Assembly (NCBI GenBank): GCA_910587475.1
Contig: CAJUMR010000031.1
Span: 1 to 32,993, forward strand
Direction of reading: 5' to 3'
Length of the DNA stretch: 32,993 nucleotides
Source: an uncultured Muribaculaceae bacterium
Lineage (GTDB): Bacteria; Bacteroidota; Bacteroidia; Bacteroidales; Muribaculaceae
The translations under genes and the position numbers were made by a program. Shown in pieces: positions 1 through 7,900 of this stretch; within the stretch, counting starts at the first letter, position 1, and each line of letters opens with the position of its first letter. The notes below the pieces were generated by a model, which saw only the letters and a program-made list of their open reading frames with translations, did no database searches and was not told the origin of the DNA.

Positions 1-209
1 AATTCAACAAAGACAGCAAGCGCATCATCCTTTCTCACAGCCGCATCTTCGAAGATGAAGCACGTGCAGAAAAGACAGCAGAACGCAAGGCTCGCCGCGC
101 GCCCAAAAAGCAGGAAGAAGCACCCGTGCTCAACACCCCGCTCGAAAAGACAACTCTCGGCGACCTCGAAGCTCTTGCAGCTCTCAAGGAAAAACTTTCA
201 GGCAAATAA
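1..209 (+). CDS. rpsA: 30S ribosomal protein S1, C-terminal fragment
   Basis: This is the last 68 codons of a gene that begins outside the window; the open frame runs from base 3 to the TAA at 207-209. The peptide begins FNKDSKRIILSHSRIFEDEA, which is the end of the last S1 RNA-binding repeat in Bacteroidota ribosomal protein S1, and is followed by a charged Ala/Glu/Lys tail ending in EKTTLGDLEALAALKEKLSG. S1 binds mRNA on the 30S subunit and helps load messages; it matters in this phylum because Shine-Dalgarno sequences are weak or absent. A strong terminator follows at 240-282. Recognition rests on the conserved tail only, since the other S1 repeats are not visible. Confidence 0.88.
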   Translation, partial: FNKDSKRIILSHSRIFEDEARAEKTAERKARRAPKKQEEAPVLNTPLEKTTLGDLEALAALKEKLSGK

Positions 210-239
210 TCAGCCCGCAAAGCTTCATACCTTACAACA

Positions 240-282
240 CAACGACGTCCACCGTTTCCGGTCGGGCGTCGTTGCTCTTTTT
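240..282 (+). terminator. Intrinsic terminator of rpsA
   Basis: CAACGACG (240-247) pairs with CGTCGTTG (267-274). A second inner stem, ACCG/CGGT (251-254 with 259-262), closes a TTTC loop. The hairpin is followed by GCTCTTTTT, a T-rich tail. It sits 30 bases after the rpsA stop codon. Confidence 0.85.
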
Positions 283-384
283 CAAGCTCAGGCACCAAGC
301 TCCCATCCGGGTAAAGCCGTCAACCTGAACCGACATCAATTATCATAAACCCAACGGCACGAACGTTTGTTGTAAATTCATCAT

Positions 385-1188
385 ATGCCAACAACCCACG
401 ACATAATCATCGCACTGCTACTGACTGTCGCCGCCGGTCTGTCGACCGGAGTGGGCGCTCTTATCTCGTTTTTCACCAAGGCCACCGACACCAGAGTACT
501 ATCGGCAGCCCTCGGACTCTCGGCGGGAGTGATGATCTATGTGTCGATGATGGAACTGCTGCCCGAAGCGTTCGAAACCCTCGGACAGTCGCTCGGCCAA
601 CGGCCTGGAACCGCCATAGCACTGCTGACCTTTTTCTGCGGCATCGCGCTCATTGCTGCGATCGACCATTTCGTACCCGAAGATGAAAACCCTCACGAGA
701 TGCACTCACTGAGCGAATTGTCGTCGAAGGCGCCACATCACCACCTCAAACGCACAGCAACAATGCTGACGCTCGCAATCGGCATACATAATTTCCCAGA
801 GGGAATGGCGACATTCATCTCGGCACTCGATGGCCTCGATGTAGCGCTGCCTATAGTTGTGGCGATAGCCATACACAACATCCCGGAAGGTATAGCTGTG
901 TCAGTGCCGATCTATCATTCGACAGGCCGACGCTCCACTGCCATAAAGTACACCCTTCTGTCAGGATTGGCGGAACCTGTGGGAGCATTGATCGGAATGG
1001 CCTTCCTGCTGCCGTTCTGGACACCCGACATCAACGCCTACTGTCTTGCAGCCGTGGCAGGAATAATGGTCTACATATCATTTGACGAGCTTCTGCCCGG
1101 CGCCGAACGCTACGGCCACCATCACATCGCTCTCGGCGGAGTGATAGCCGGCATGGCGATCATGGCCGTGTCGCTGCTGTTTCTCTGA
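385..1188 (+). CDS. zupT: ZIP-family divalent metal transporter ZupT
   Basis: A 267-residue integral inner-membrane protein with about eight hydrophobic segments, the usual size for ZupT. Two signature metal-binding helices are visible: HNFPEG near residue 136 and HNIPEG near residue 165, followed by the conserved GLAEPVGA segment near 195. A His-rich cytoplasmic loop (HHHLKR near residue 117) lies before the first signature helix, as is common in ZIP proteins. Members import zinc and other divalent cations. The start ATG follows a gene-free stretch after the rpsA terminator, so the gene probably has its own promoter, but I see no convincing -7 box. It converges on the DUF486 gene with only five bases between the stop codons. 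Confidence 0.92.
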   Translation: MPTTHDIIIALLLTVAAGLSTGVGALISFFTKATDTRVLSAALGLSAGVMIYVSMMELLPEAFETLGQSLGQRPGTAIALLTFFCGIALIAAIDHFVPEDENPHEMHSLSELSSKAPHHHLKRTATMLTLAIGIHNFPEGMATFISALDGLDVALPIVVAIAIHNIPEGIAVSVPIYHSTGRRSTAIKYTLLSGLAEPVGALIGMAFLLPFWTPDINAYCLAAVAGIMVYISFDELLPGAERYGHHHIALGGVIAGMAIMAVSLLFL

Positions 1189-1193
1189 GAGCC

Positions 1194-1565
1194 TCACTTC
1201 ATGAACACGAAATAGACCGCCATGATCAGGCACCCGAAGGCTGCCACATGATTCCAATGCAGCGATTCGCCCTTGAATATCAGGACTGAGAACAATGTGA
1301 ATACAAGCAGCGTGATTACCTCTTGTATCACCTTTAGCTGCATCAGCGAAAATGATCCGCCGTTGCCGATGAAGCCCATGCGGTTGGCCGGCACCATAAA
1401 ACAATATTCGATCAGAGCCAGCCCCCAAGAAAGAAGTATAATGAGATAAACGGGCATGTCAGCACCGATTATTTTCATCTGTTGCAATTTCAAATGACCG
1501 TACCATGCGAAAGTCATAAAAACGTTGGCTATAACAAGCAAGCCAATAGTAAGCCATGCATTCAT
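1194..1565 (-). CDS. DMT-family small membrane protein (DUF486)
   Basis: The 123-residue protein starts MNAWLTIGLLVIANVFMTFA and contains four hydrophobic segments, with the conserved WYGHLK and the motif WGLALIEYCFMVPANRMG. This is the DUF486 (DMT_6) family, four-helix relatives of the drug/metabolite transporter superfamily whose substrate is unknown. I chose the ATG at 1563-1565; the frame stays open 15 codons further upstream, but that extension is polar and unlike the family N-terminus. The gene is convergent with zupT and stands alone on this strand. Confidence 0.85.
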   Translation of the reverse strand: MNAWLTIGLLVIANVFMTFAWYGHLKLQQMKIIGADMPVYLIILLSWGLALIEYCFMVPANRMGFIGNGGSFSLMQLKVIQEVITLLVFTLFSVLIFKGESLHWNHVAAFGCLIMAVYFVFMK

Positions 1566-1852
1566 AATGATTGATCTGGCGGTCGGGGAGGCTAAATTCG
1601 GCCCGACCATTGTTTAACATCTTTTATTACAAAAAACTGTCACAAAACAGACTCTTGCGCGTCTTATTAACAGAAACAAGAAACAGCAATAGTCTACAAG
1701 CCTATATTTACATCTACTACATTGATCTACAATCTAACCGATTATCATTCTCCTCTCTCTTTTTACTTCCACGATTTTGAGTTTGCGCCATGTCCCGCGG
1801 TTTTATGGAAAACAGGGACATGGCGCAGACGTTATATCCGCGGGGAGAACTG
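1566..1852. other. Gene-free AT-rich stretch between DUF486 and the M16 peptidase
   Basis: 287 bases with no credible coding frame on either strand. The first two thirds are AT-rich and presumably hold the DUF486 promoter on the minus strand, although no clear TAnnTTTG box is seen. The right end carries the large inverted repeat at 1781-1830. Nothing else is recognisable. Confidence 0.6.
1781..1830. repeat. Large imperfect palindrome (hairpin)
   Basis: The 12-base arms GCGCCATGTCCC (1785-1796) and GGGACATGGCGC (1815-1826) are perfectly complementary. The pairing extends outward to 1781 and 1830 with a single mismatch that is a G-U pair in one RNA strand. The loop holds a further inner stem, GTTTT/AAAAC (1800-1804 with 1809-1813), around ATGG. 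It lies 23 bases past the M16 stop codon (minus strand) but has no T-run on either side, so it is not a textbook terminator. It could still end the M16 transcript or protect its 3' end. Confidence 0.8.
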
Positions 1853-3100
1853 TCATGCAGGAGAATATATCACCGTGGCCGACGATCCACCATCGAACAT
1901 CTGCGCGGCAACGCGGCGTATGTCTCCGCAAGTTGTCGAGCGCTGACGTCTGACTGTGTCGTTGATATCCTCGTGATGATACAGAGCCATGGCGAGATTG
2001 GCCGCACGGGCCTGATAGCCCATATTGGAGAAGCGGAAGGTCGATTCGAAGCGGTTCATACACCGTTCCAATTCATAATCACTGACCCCAGCTGTCGGCG
2101 ACGCAAGCGACCGGGCCTCGGCTACCATCATTGCGACGGCCTTTTCGGCAGCGGCATCGCTGTTATCGTTCAAACGTGCATTGAGCATCAGGAAGCCCTC
2201 ATGCTCGCTGCCGCTGATCGACGCATCGACCTCGCTGAACAGCCCGTCACCGCCCATGAGCAGGTTACGGTAAAAGCGCGACGACCGGCCGGCAGACAGA
2301 AGATCTGTGATCGTGTCGGCCACAAAATAATCCTTGCTGCCATATGGAGCCATCGGAAAGGCAACGACCACGGCAGTCTGCGGCACATCTCCGCTGACTT
2401 TCTCGACAACATCGGATGTCGGGAACACCGGAGCCGGAAGACGGCGCGGGGCGATGTTGCGTCGCGGGATGCCGCCGAACCATTTTCTCGCCAGCTGCTC
2501 GACGCGGTCAAACGACACGTTGCCCGTGACAGCAAGGACAGCATTATCGGGGCCGTAGTGGTCGAAGAACCACCGGCGGGCATCTGCCGCAGTCACGGCC
2601 GCCACATGGGCCGGTTCCTTGCCGATAACGGGCCATGCATAGGGATGGCTGTCGCCATAGAGCAGACGCCGCAAATGGTGGGACATGTCGCCATACGGAC
2701 GGTTGAGACATTGCTGCTTGAACTCCTCGATGACAACGTTGCGCTGCACATCGAGAGTGCGATCATCAAGCGACGGAGCCAGCATCCTGTCGCTTTCGAG
2801 CCAGAATGCAGTTTCGATATTCTGAGCCGGCACGACTTCATAGAAGTTGGTGAAATCGTTGCTCGTCCAGGCATTGTCGAACCCTCCGGCCGCCTCTATC
2901 TCACCGCTGAAGTCGGCGACGTTAGCCGATCCGCCGAACATGAGATGCTCAAATAGATGAGCGATGCCGGTGAGTTGCGGCGTCTCGTCGCGCGCTCCGG
3001 TGTCGTAGAGCACGTTGAGGGTTGCCATAGCAGTTTGAGGGTCGCAACTATGTGCGACCCTCAAACCATTATCGAGCGTGAACGTCCGATATTCTATCAT
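1853..3100 (-). CDS. M16-family zinc peptidase
   Basis: A 415-residue pitrilysin-type peptidase with the inverted zinc motif HLFEH at residues 48-52 and the distal glutamate in VVIEEFKQ near residue 125, about 74 residues later, as the family requires. The N-terminal half is the M16 catalytic domain; the second half (from about residue 170, with RRWFFDHYGPDNAVLAVTGN) is the M16_C substrate-clamp domain. There is no signal peptide, so a cytoplasmic location or an unusual export route is possible. At about 415 residues it is a one-unit M16 (processing-peptidase size), often active as a dimer. It is the last gene of the minus-strand run and starts 22 bases after the cyclophilin stop codon. Confidence 0.9.
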   Translation of the reverse strand: MIEYRTFTLDNGLRVAHSCDPQTAMATLNVLYDTGARDETPQLTGIAHLFEHLMFGGSANVADFSGEIEAAGGFDNAWTSNDFTNFYEVVPAQNIETAFWLESDRMLAPSLDDRTLDVQRNVVIEEFKQQCLNRPYGDMSHHLRRLLYGDSHPYAWPVIGKEPAHVAAVTAADARRWFFDHYGPDNAVLAVTGNVSFDRVEQLARKWFGGIPRRNIAPRRLPAPVFPTSDVVEKVSGDVPQTAVVVAFPMAPYGSKDYFVADTITDLLSAGRSSRFYRNLLMGGDGLFSEVDASISGSEHEGFLMLNARLNDNSDAAAEKAVAMMVAEARSLASPTAGVSDYELERCMNRFESTFRFSNMGYQARAANLAMALYHHEDINDTVRRQRSTTCGDIRRVAAQMFDGGSSATVIYSPA

Positions 3101-3122
3101 ATTTCAGATCAATTATTTATGA

Positions 3123-4028
3123 TCAATCGACAATCTTCATCGAGATGATGCGCACGTCGTCTTTGGGACGGTCGCCACGGTCAGTCTCGACTTTTTCGAT
3201 CTTGTCGATGGTTTCCATACCCTTGATCACCTCACCGAAAACAGTGTAGTTGTTGTCGAGATGGGGCGTTCCGCCGACAGTCGTGTAGGCTTTTTTCATT
3301 TCGTCGGTCACTTTGACGGGGTGCTCAGCCACATAGGCCTGCGCCTCGGCGATAAGCTCGTTCTGGAGTTTCTCGAGTCCGGCGTTGTCGCCTTTCTGCT
3401 GCATGGCGCGCACTTCGTCCATATGGCTCTGAGCAAGCTCTGTGAAACGCGACTGAAGAGCGGAATTTTCGAGATACTTCTCCATGTTGGCCATTTCGGC
3501 TTCCGACACCTTCTTGCCGGTCACAATGTAGAACTGCGAACCCGATGAGGCCTTGGTCGGGTTGACCTGGTCGCCCTGACGTGCGGCAGCAAGCGCACCG
3601 CGTTTGTGGAAGTGCTTAGGGAATACAAATTCAGCGTCGATCGTATAATCGGGGCCGCCTGCACCGAGAGCCTGTCCGGGAGCAGCGGTCTTCGAGTCGG
3701 GATCACCGGCCTGAACCATAAATTCGTTGATCACTCGGTGGAAAAGAGTTCCGTTGTAGTAGCCTTCCTTGACAAGTTTGACAAAGTTGTCGCGGTGGCG
3801 CGGGGTGTCGCCGTAAAGGAGCACAGTAAATGATCCGAGAGAAGTTTCGACTTCAACGGTCACATTGCTTGTGTCGGCAGGATTGAATTGGGGAGTCATA
3901 GTTGTGTTCTCGTTAATTGTGTCAGTGCTGTCTGACGCAGCATCACCGGCACCTTTGTCAGCAGACGAAGATCCGCATGACGACATGCCGAATATCAGCG
4001 CGGCAGCAGCTAAAAAATTTTTAAACAT
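3123..4028 (-). CDS. Cyclophilin-type peptidyl-prolyl isomerase lipoprotein
   Basis: A 301-residue protein that begins with a lipoprotein signal (hydrophobic stretch then MSSC, cysteine 18), followed by a Ser/Asp/Thr linker to about residue 55. The cyclophilin fold starts with VTVEVETSLGSFTVLLYG and carries the active-site segment LFHRVINEFMVQAGDP, GSQFYIV and NNYTVFGEVIKGMETIDKIE. A charged helical insert of about 85 residues (VSEAEMANMEKYLE onwards) interrupts the domain after GSQFYIV, making it longer than classic cyclophilins. It should catalyse proline isomerisation in the periplasm, attached to a membrane. It lies between an unknown gene (41-base gap) and the M16 peptidase (22-base gap), probably on one transcript. 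Confidence 0.92.
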   Translation of the reverse strand: MFKNFLAAAALIFGMSSCGSSSADKGAGDAASDSTDTINENTTMTPQFNPADTSNVTVEVETSLGSFTVLLYGDTPRHRDNFVKLVKEGYYNGTLFHRVINEFMVQAGDPDSKTAAPGQALGAGGPDYTIDAEFVFPKHFHKRGALAAARQGDQVNPTKASSGSQFYIVTGKKVSEAEMANMEKYLENSALQSRFTELAQSHMDEVRAMQQKGDNAGLEKLQNELIAEAQAYVAEHPVKVTDEMKKAYTTVGGTPHLDNNYTVFGEVIKGMETIDKIEKVETDRGDRPKDDVRIISMKIVD

Positions 4029-4069
4029 TTTATTCTATTTATTATTACGTTGTTGTTGTCTGTTATCTA

Positions 4070-4456
4070 TCAGATGACCGAATTGGGATAGAGCCGCTTG
4101 TAGATGCGGCGGAAATTATTGTCAGACGCGCTCAGCTCGGCAGCGCGCGAGTGATAATCCTGACCATAGAGGCTCACGAGCACATCGGGCAGATAGCGGT
4201 GCTCCCTGTCTTTGTCGATGGTCGCTGCCACAAGGCGGTCGACAGCCGGGGCATAGCCGTCGGCGTCGATGGCATGGAGATAACGCGCGGCGCTTGCCAG
4301 GAACTGACCTGAAAGATCCACACTTATCATATTGTCGACCAGACGGTCGAGAGCTTCGCCGTCGAGCGTATCTATATGGTTGGCCATGTATTCGTAGGTC
4401 AGCAAGCCGTCGGGATCCTGACGAAGAGCCTGCATGTCTGTTTCGTCGATTATCAT
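4070..4456 (-). CDS. Unknown helical protein between kinase-like gene and cyclophilin
   Basis: 128 residues, starting MIIDETDMQALRQDPDGLLT. I do not recognise the family. The sequence is acidic and almost entirely helical, with repeated pieces such as LDRLVDNMISVDLSGQFLAS and VDRLVAATIDKDREHRYLP that resemble HEAT-type helical pairs. There is no signal peptide, membrane segment or cysteine, so it is predicted cytoplasmic. It sits 55 bases after the kinase-like gene and 41 bases before the cyclophilin gene, in the same direction, which supports it being a real gene. A TAAATTTG box at 4494-4501 on the minus strand could give it its own promoter. Confidence 0.7.
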   Translation of the reverse strand: MIIDETDMQALRQDPDGLLTYEYMANHIDTLDGEALDRLVDNMISVDLSGQFLASAARYLHAIDADGYAPAVDRLVAATIDKDREHRYLPDVLVSLYGQDYHSRAAELSASDNNFRRIYKRLYPNSVI

Positions 4457-4493
4457 ATATTGTTTAATAAGTTATTTATGATCTATTACATTG

Positions 4494-4501
4494 CAAATTT
4501 A
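4494..4501 (-). promoter_or_regulatory. Possible -7 box upstream of the 128-residue unknown gene
   Basis: Minus-strand TAAATTTG fits the Bacteroidota -7 consensus TAnnTTTG. It would start a transcript near 4487, about 30 bases before the ATG at 4456, just after the stop codon of the kinase-like gene. No convincing -33 element was found, so this is tentative. Confidence 0.4.
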
Positions 4502-4511
4502 CAGAATATTT

Positions 4512-5171
4512 TCATTTATCGCAGCATCCTATGCGTCTGTAGAGATATTCGATGATGAAATCGGCACATTCGTCGAGCGGCATCAGCGACGAATCGATTG
4601 TCAGATCGTAGCTCGAGGCTGCTCCCCAGCGCTTGTCGGTGTAGAAATTGTAAAATGCCGCGCGTACCTTGTTTGTCTTTTCGGCAAGATTCCGGGCATC
4701 GCATTCGGTGAGCCGCTCGGCGCGTGCGAGGATGCGCCGCACACAATCGGCCATAGGAGCATGGACGAAGATGTTGACCACATTGTCGACATCGCGCAGG
4801 ACATAGTCAGCCGAACGCCCGACGATGACACACGGTCCATTGTCGGCAATCTCGTGGATGAAATCACACTGCGCCTGATATATACCGTCGGAAGTGATCG
4901 ATGATGTGCCGGCATAGAACGACATCGGATTATAGCCATGATTGAATGAAAACAATCCGGAGAAAAATTTTGGGACGCGCTCGTCGTTGCGTTCGAAATA
5001 TTCGGGACTCATGCCGGCTTTCTCGGCCGCCTGCACCAAGAGCTCCTTGTCGTAGAAGGCGATGCCGAGCTTATCGGCGAGAAGTCTGCCGAGGGCACGT
5101 CCACCGCTTCCGAACGAACGTCCGACTGTTATGACATATTTTTCAGGTAATTTCTTATTCTGTAAATCCAT
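4512..5171 (-). CDS. Cytidylate-kinase-like family protein
   Basis: A 219-residue P-loop protein starting MDLQNKKLPEKYVITVGR. The nucleotide-binding loop is GRSFGSGGRALG (about residues 17-28), followed by the family segments ADKLGIAFYDKELL and CVIVGRSADYVL, and the C-terminal lid region VRRILARAERLT with DLTIDSS. This matches the cytidylate kinase-like family (Cytidylate_kin2/AAA_26), distinct from the essential Cmk; the true substrate is not known. I chose the ATG at 5169-5171, 37 codons inside the longest open frame, because a TACATTTG -7 box at 5199-5206 would start transcription downstream of the earlier ATG. It is the first gene of the minus-strand run. Confidence 0.85.
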   Translation of the reverse strand: MDLQNKKLPEKYVITVGRSFGSGGRALGRLLADKLGIAFYDKELLVQAAEKAGMSPEYFERNDERVPKFFSGLFSFNHGYNPMSFYAGTSSITSDGIYQAQCDFIHEIADNGPCVIVGRSADYVLRDVDNVVNIFVHAPMADCVRRILARAERLTECDARNLAEKTNKVRAAFYNFYTDKRWGAASSYDLTIDSSLMPLDECADFIIEYLYRRIGCCDK

Positions 5172-5198
5172 AATGGCATATTCTGTTTTTATGGCAAG

Positions 5199-5206
5199 CA
5201 AATGTA
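5199..5206 (-). promoter_or_regulatory. -7 promoter box of the kinase-like operon
   Basis: Minus-strand TACATTTG fits TAnnTTTG. The predicted transcript starts about 20 bases before the ATG at 5171, and this decides between the two possible starts. The nearest TTTG for a -33 element (5221-5224) is only 14 bases away, shorter than usual, so the upstream half is uncertain. Confidence 0.5.
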
Positions 5207-5211
5207 GCCAA

Positions 5212-5784
5212 TTATTTCGACAAATCACGCGTTTTAGGAGATTTAAACACCTTGTAACCGAAAAAACCACTCTCGGCGACAAAATGTTTTACAGCCCCGC
5301 GCCTTGTGGCGGCATAAGTAGCGGCCGGCACCTGAATGTCGCGGAGAGTGCCGTCGTCAAATTCGATCCGTATGTAATACACATTATATTTACCGGCAGG
5401 ATATGCCCTCCCGCGGGCTGCCCGTCGGGTGCGGGTGTGCTCTTCGCTGTACTTATCGATGACCACAGCCTTGATGTCGGAAGCGCATTCTGACGAAGCA
5501 CAGAAATAGTTGACGCTCATCAACAGACCATAGGCCACAACAGCCACGAATGAAATCGCGACTGCAAGCGCAGCCCAAGGCCTCAGAGCGGTCAGCCGCA
5601 TTGCCGGACGACGGAGAGCCAAGCCGACGGCACCACCGGCGGCCAACGACCACAGCACAGGCTCGGACCAACTGACAAATGTGCGTTGATGGCAAGCATA
5701 GCCGGCAGAAGCTGCGACTATCGCCAGCAACGCAGCAGCAAGCATAGCCACACTTCTCGACCTAAAAAAATTTCGCCATGTCAT
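5212..5784 (-). CDS. Small inner-membrane protein of unknown function
   Basis: 190 residues from the ATG at 5782-5784 (MTWRNFFRSRSVAML). Three hydrophobic segments are visible: roughly residues 12-30, 41-58 and 70-92. They are followed by a soluble C-terminal domain with two cysteines (NYFCASSECASD) and a beta-rich stretch NVYYIRIEFDDGTLRDIQVP. The latter resembles DUF3592-like proteins (membrane helices plus a small extracytoplasmic beta domain), but I cannot assign it firmly. An ATG ten codons upstream also exists; the -7 box at 5803-5810 lies inside that extension, which favours the inner ATG. It stops 40 bases before the start of the kinase-like gene. Confidence 0.72.
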   Translation of the reverse strand: MTWRNFFRSRSVAMLAAALLAIVAASAGYACHQRTFVSWSEPVLWSLAAGGAVGLALRRPAMRLTALRPWAALAVAISFVAVVAYGLLMSVNYFCASSECASDIKAVVIDKYSEEHTRTRRAARGRAYPAGKYNVYYIRIEFDDGTLRDIQVPAATYAATRRGAVKHFVAESGFFGYKVFKSPKTRDLSK

Positions 5785-5802
5785 AATCAGTTTTTTTAAG
5801 GG

Positions 5803-5829
5803 CAAAGTTATCACTTTTTACTATTTTTG
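5803..5829. promoter_or_regulatory. Overlapping divergent promoters
   Basis: Two TAnnTTTG -7 boxes point away from each other with 11 bases between them. TAACTTTG on the minus strand (5803-5810) serves the small membrane protein. TATTTTTG on the plus strand (5822-5829) serves the M48 peptidase, whose ATG is at 5869. The -33 region of each promoter must lie over the -7 region of the other. No strong TTTG -33 boxes are seen. Confidence 0.6.
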
Positions 5830-5868
5830 CACTGATTTATCACTGACAACATTTTTAATCCGTTAAAC

Positions 5869-6666
5869 ATGAAAGTTACAAAAATCGCAATCGCCTCACT
5901 CCTCTGCATTTTACTCTCATCGCTTCAGTCCGTCGAGGCTCAATTCAACCTTAAAAAGGCAGCCGGAGGTCTGGCCAAAGCCGCCAAAGCCGCTACGCTG
6001 ACCGACGATGATATGGTACAATATGTCAAAGAGTACATCGACTGGATGGATGCCCACAATCCAGTGCTTCCCGACAATGACCCGTACGTAGAGCGCCTCG
6101 CCAAACTGACAGAAGGGCTGACCGATGTCGAAGGCATGCCCCTCAACTTCAAGGTTTACAATGTTGTCGATGTAAATGCATTTGCCTGCGCCGACGGCAG
6201 CATCAGGGTGTTTGCGGCATTGATGGACATAATGAGCGACGACGAGCTCCTCGGAGTGATCGGCCATGAGATCGGCCATGTCGCACATAAAGATTCAAAG
6301 AAAGCATTCCGCACTGCCCTGCTCACATCGGCACTCAAGGACGGCATCGCGTCTACCGGCGGAAAGGCCGCAGCACTTACCGACTCTCAGCTCGGCAGCC
6401 TCAGCGAAGCCCTCGTGTCGGCAAAGTATTCGCAGAAGCAAGAATGCGACGCCGATGACTATGGCTACGATTTCCTGAAATCGCACGGCAAAAACCCTTG
6501 GGCGATGTCGCTGTCGTTCCGCAAACTCAAGCAGCTGCAGGACGAAGCCGGCGCCTCAAAAAGCAACAAAATCAACCAACTTTTTTCGTCTCACCCCGAA
6601 CTCGAGTCGCGCATAGCACGCATGGAGCAAAGGGCTACAGCCGACGGCATCTCCAAACCCGAATAA
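5869..6666 (+). CDS. M48-family zinc metalloprotease, exported
   Basis: A 265-residue protein with a signal peptide (MKVTKIAIASLLCILLSSLQ, cleavage after VEA near residue 24). The catalytic zinc motif HEIGH is at residues 133-137, in the context LLGVIGHEIGHVAHKDS, and the third zinc ligand is the glutamate of QECDADDYGYDFL. Conserved NAFACADGSIRVF precedes the helix. This is the M48 peptidase family in its short periplasmic form (compare LoiP and BepA without the repeat domain), probably trimming misfolded envelope proteins. Four bases separate its stop codon from the next gene, so the two are probably co-transcribed from the promoter at 5822-5829. Confidence 0.92.
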   Translation: MKVTKIAIASLLCILLSSLQSVEAQFNLKKAAGGLAKAAKAATLTDDDMVQYVKEYIDWMDAHNPVLPDNDPYVERLAKLTEGLTDVEGMPLNFKVYNVVDVNAFACADGSIRVFAALMDIMSDDELLGVIGHEIGHVAHKDSKKAFRTALLTSALKDGIASTGGKAAALTDSQLGSLSEALVSAKYSQKQECDADDYGYDFLKSHGKNPWAMSLSFRKLKQLQDEAGASKSNKINQLFSSHPELESRIARMEQRATADGISKPE

Positions 6667-6670
6667 CGAC

Positions 6671-7396
6671 ATGAACCCGACTGGAACAGCCGCCGAACAG
6701 ACGATGCTGTGGTTTGACCTCGACGACACCCTATGGGACATGAGCGGCAACTCGGTGATCTGTCTGCGCGAACTCTACGCAAGCCAACGTCTCGACCAAT
6801 GGTTTGCTGACGCCGACGAATGGGACAGAATCTACCACTCGGTCAACAACACTCTATGGGAGCAGTATGGCCGCGGAGACATATCGCGCGACTACCTGCG
6901 CTCCGAGCGCTTCGCACGTCCGCTCCGCATGGCCGGAGTCGACTCTCGCGATGCCGAAGAGATGTCGGTCTTGTTCGACCGACTCTATCTCGACAGCCTC
7001 GGACGCAAGACCGCCCTGGTCGACGGAGCCAAAGAGGTACTCGACTATCTGCAGAGCAAAGGCTACCGCATGGGCATCATCAGCAACGGCTTCCACGAGG
7101 TTCAGTACAATAAGCTTAAGTCATCGGGCATTGACGGATATTTCAGCATCGTCGTACTCAGCGATGACGCTGGCGTCAACAAACCCGACCGACGTTTTTT
7201 CGACTACGCCATCGGCAAAGCCGGCAGCTCGGGCATGAGAAACATCGTGATCGGCGACAATCTCACCGCCGACATCGAAGGCGCCGTCAACTACGGACTC
7301 GAAGCCATATGGTACTGCCGCGACGAATCAAAGACTCTCCCAGATTGCAACGCTACGATCATCCGGGAGCTCCACTCGCTTAAAGATATTTTTTGA
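6671..7396 (+). CDS. yjjG: YjjG-type HAD noncanonical pyrimidine nucleotidase
   Basis: A 241-residue haloacid dehalogenase hydrolase. Motif I is WFDLDDTLWD, with the nucleophile aspartate at residue 16. Motif II is the serine of GIISNGF, motif III the lysine of NKPDRRFF, and motif IV IGDNLTADIEGA. The helical cap between motifs I and II and the WFDLDDTLWD start match the YjjG family, which removes phosphate from noncanonical pyrimidine nucleoside monophosphates and so cleans the nucleotide pool. The start at 6671 gives an 11-residue leader before motif I; a second ATG at 6704 would give a more typical short N-terminus. It is probably co-transcribed with the M48 peptidase gene. Confidence 0.85.
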   Translation: MNPTGTAAEQTMLWFDLDDTLWDMSGNSVICLRELYASQRLDQWFADADEWDRIYHSVNNTLWEQYGRGDISRDYLRSERFARPLRMAGVDSRDAEEMSVLFDRLYLDSLGRKTALVDGAKEVLDYLQSKGYRMGIISNGFHEVQYNKLKSSGIDGYFSIVVLSDDAGVNKPDRRFFDYAIGKAGSSGMRNIVIGDNLTADIEGAVNYGLEAIWYCRDESKTLPDCNATIIRELHSLKDIF

Positions 7397-7397
7397 C

Positions 7398-7414
7398 CGG
7401 GAAAGGCCCGTTTT
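7398..7414 (+). terminator. Weak terminator after yjjG
   Basis: CGGG (7398-7401) and CCCG (7407-7410) form a short stem with a five-base loop, followed by TTTT. The stem is only four pairs, so activity is uncertain. Confidence 0.35.
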
Positions 7415-7466
7415 GCCACCGCTGACAGGTCTAAAAACAAAAATATCACCACAAAAGCATAAAAAA

Positions 7467-7499
7467 TTGCTCGCGTTTCAAAAAAAAACACGATATTTG
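7467..7499 (+). promoter_or_regulatory. Probable promoter of the HU gene
   Basis: TTG (7467-7469) and GATATTTG (7492-7499, seven of eight -7 consensus positions with the degenerate ones allowed) are separated by 22 bases. A transcript would carry a leader of roughly 85 bases before the HU ATG at 7593. Confidence 0.5.
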
Positions 7500-7592
7500 C
7501 ACTTGCAAAAATCACATTAGCCCATTTTAGGGCATAACAAATTGCGTATCAACGACATTTATTTAAAATAAAAAAAACAAACAAATAAAGCT

Positions 7593-7865
7593 ATGACAAA
7601 AGCCGACATTGTAAACGAAATCGCCAAGACTACCGGTATCGAAAAACCCGCAGTTCTTGAAACTATCGAAAAGTTCATGGAAATTGTAAAAGATTCACTC
7701 GCACATGGTGAAAATGTTTACCTCCGTGGATTCGGCAGCTTCATCGTAAAAACCCGTTCAGAAAAGACTGCCCGCAACATCTCTAAAAACACAACCATCA
7801 TCATTCCTGCTCACAAGATCCCCGCATTCAAACCCGCGAAGGTCTTCATGGAAGATGTTAAATAA
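7593..7865 (+). CDS. HU-family DNA-binding protein
   Basis: 90 residues, the standard length for HU/IHF proteins, starting MTKADIVNEIAKTTGIEKPA. The central RGFGSFIVKTRSEKTARNI is the family signature leading into the DNA-binding arm, and the C-terminus HKIPAFKPAKVFMEDV matches the closing helix. HU bends and compacts DNA in the nucleoid as a dimer. It is followed 35 bases later by the tiny ribosomal peptide and then RNase E/G. As far as I recall, HU beside an RNase E/G gene is a common arrangement in Bacteroidota. Confidence 0.95.
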   Translation: MTKADIVNEIAKTTGIEKPAVLETIEKFMEIVKDSLAHGENVYLRGFGSFIVKTRSEKTARNISKNTTIIIPAHKIPAFKPAKVFMEDVK

Positions 7866-7900
7866 TCAACCCTCCTATTAACCCATTAAATTAGCGTAAA

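Noticed and set aside
1790..2956. 388-codon open frame on the plus strand
   Set aside because: Lies antisense to the M16 peptidase gene, whose zinc motif and domains are clear. It is a codon-bias shadow with no recognisable family.
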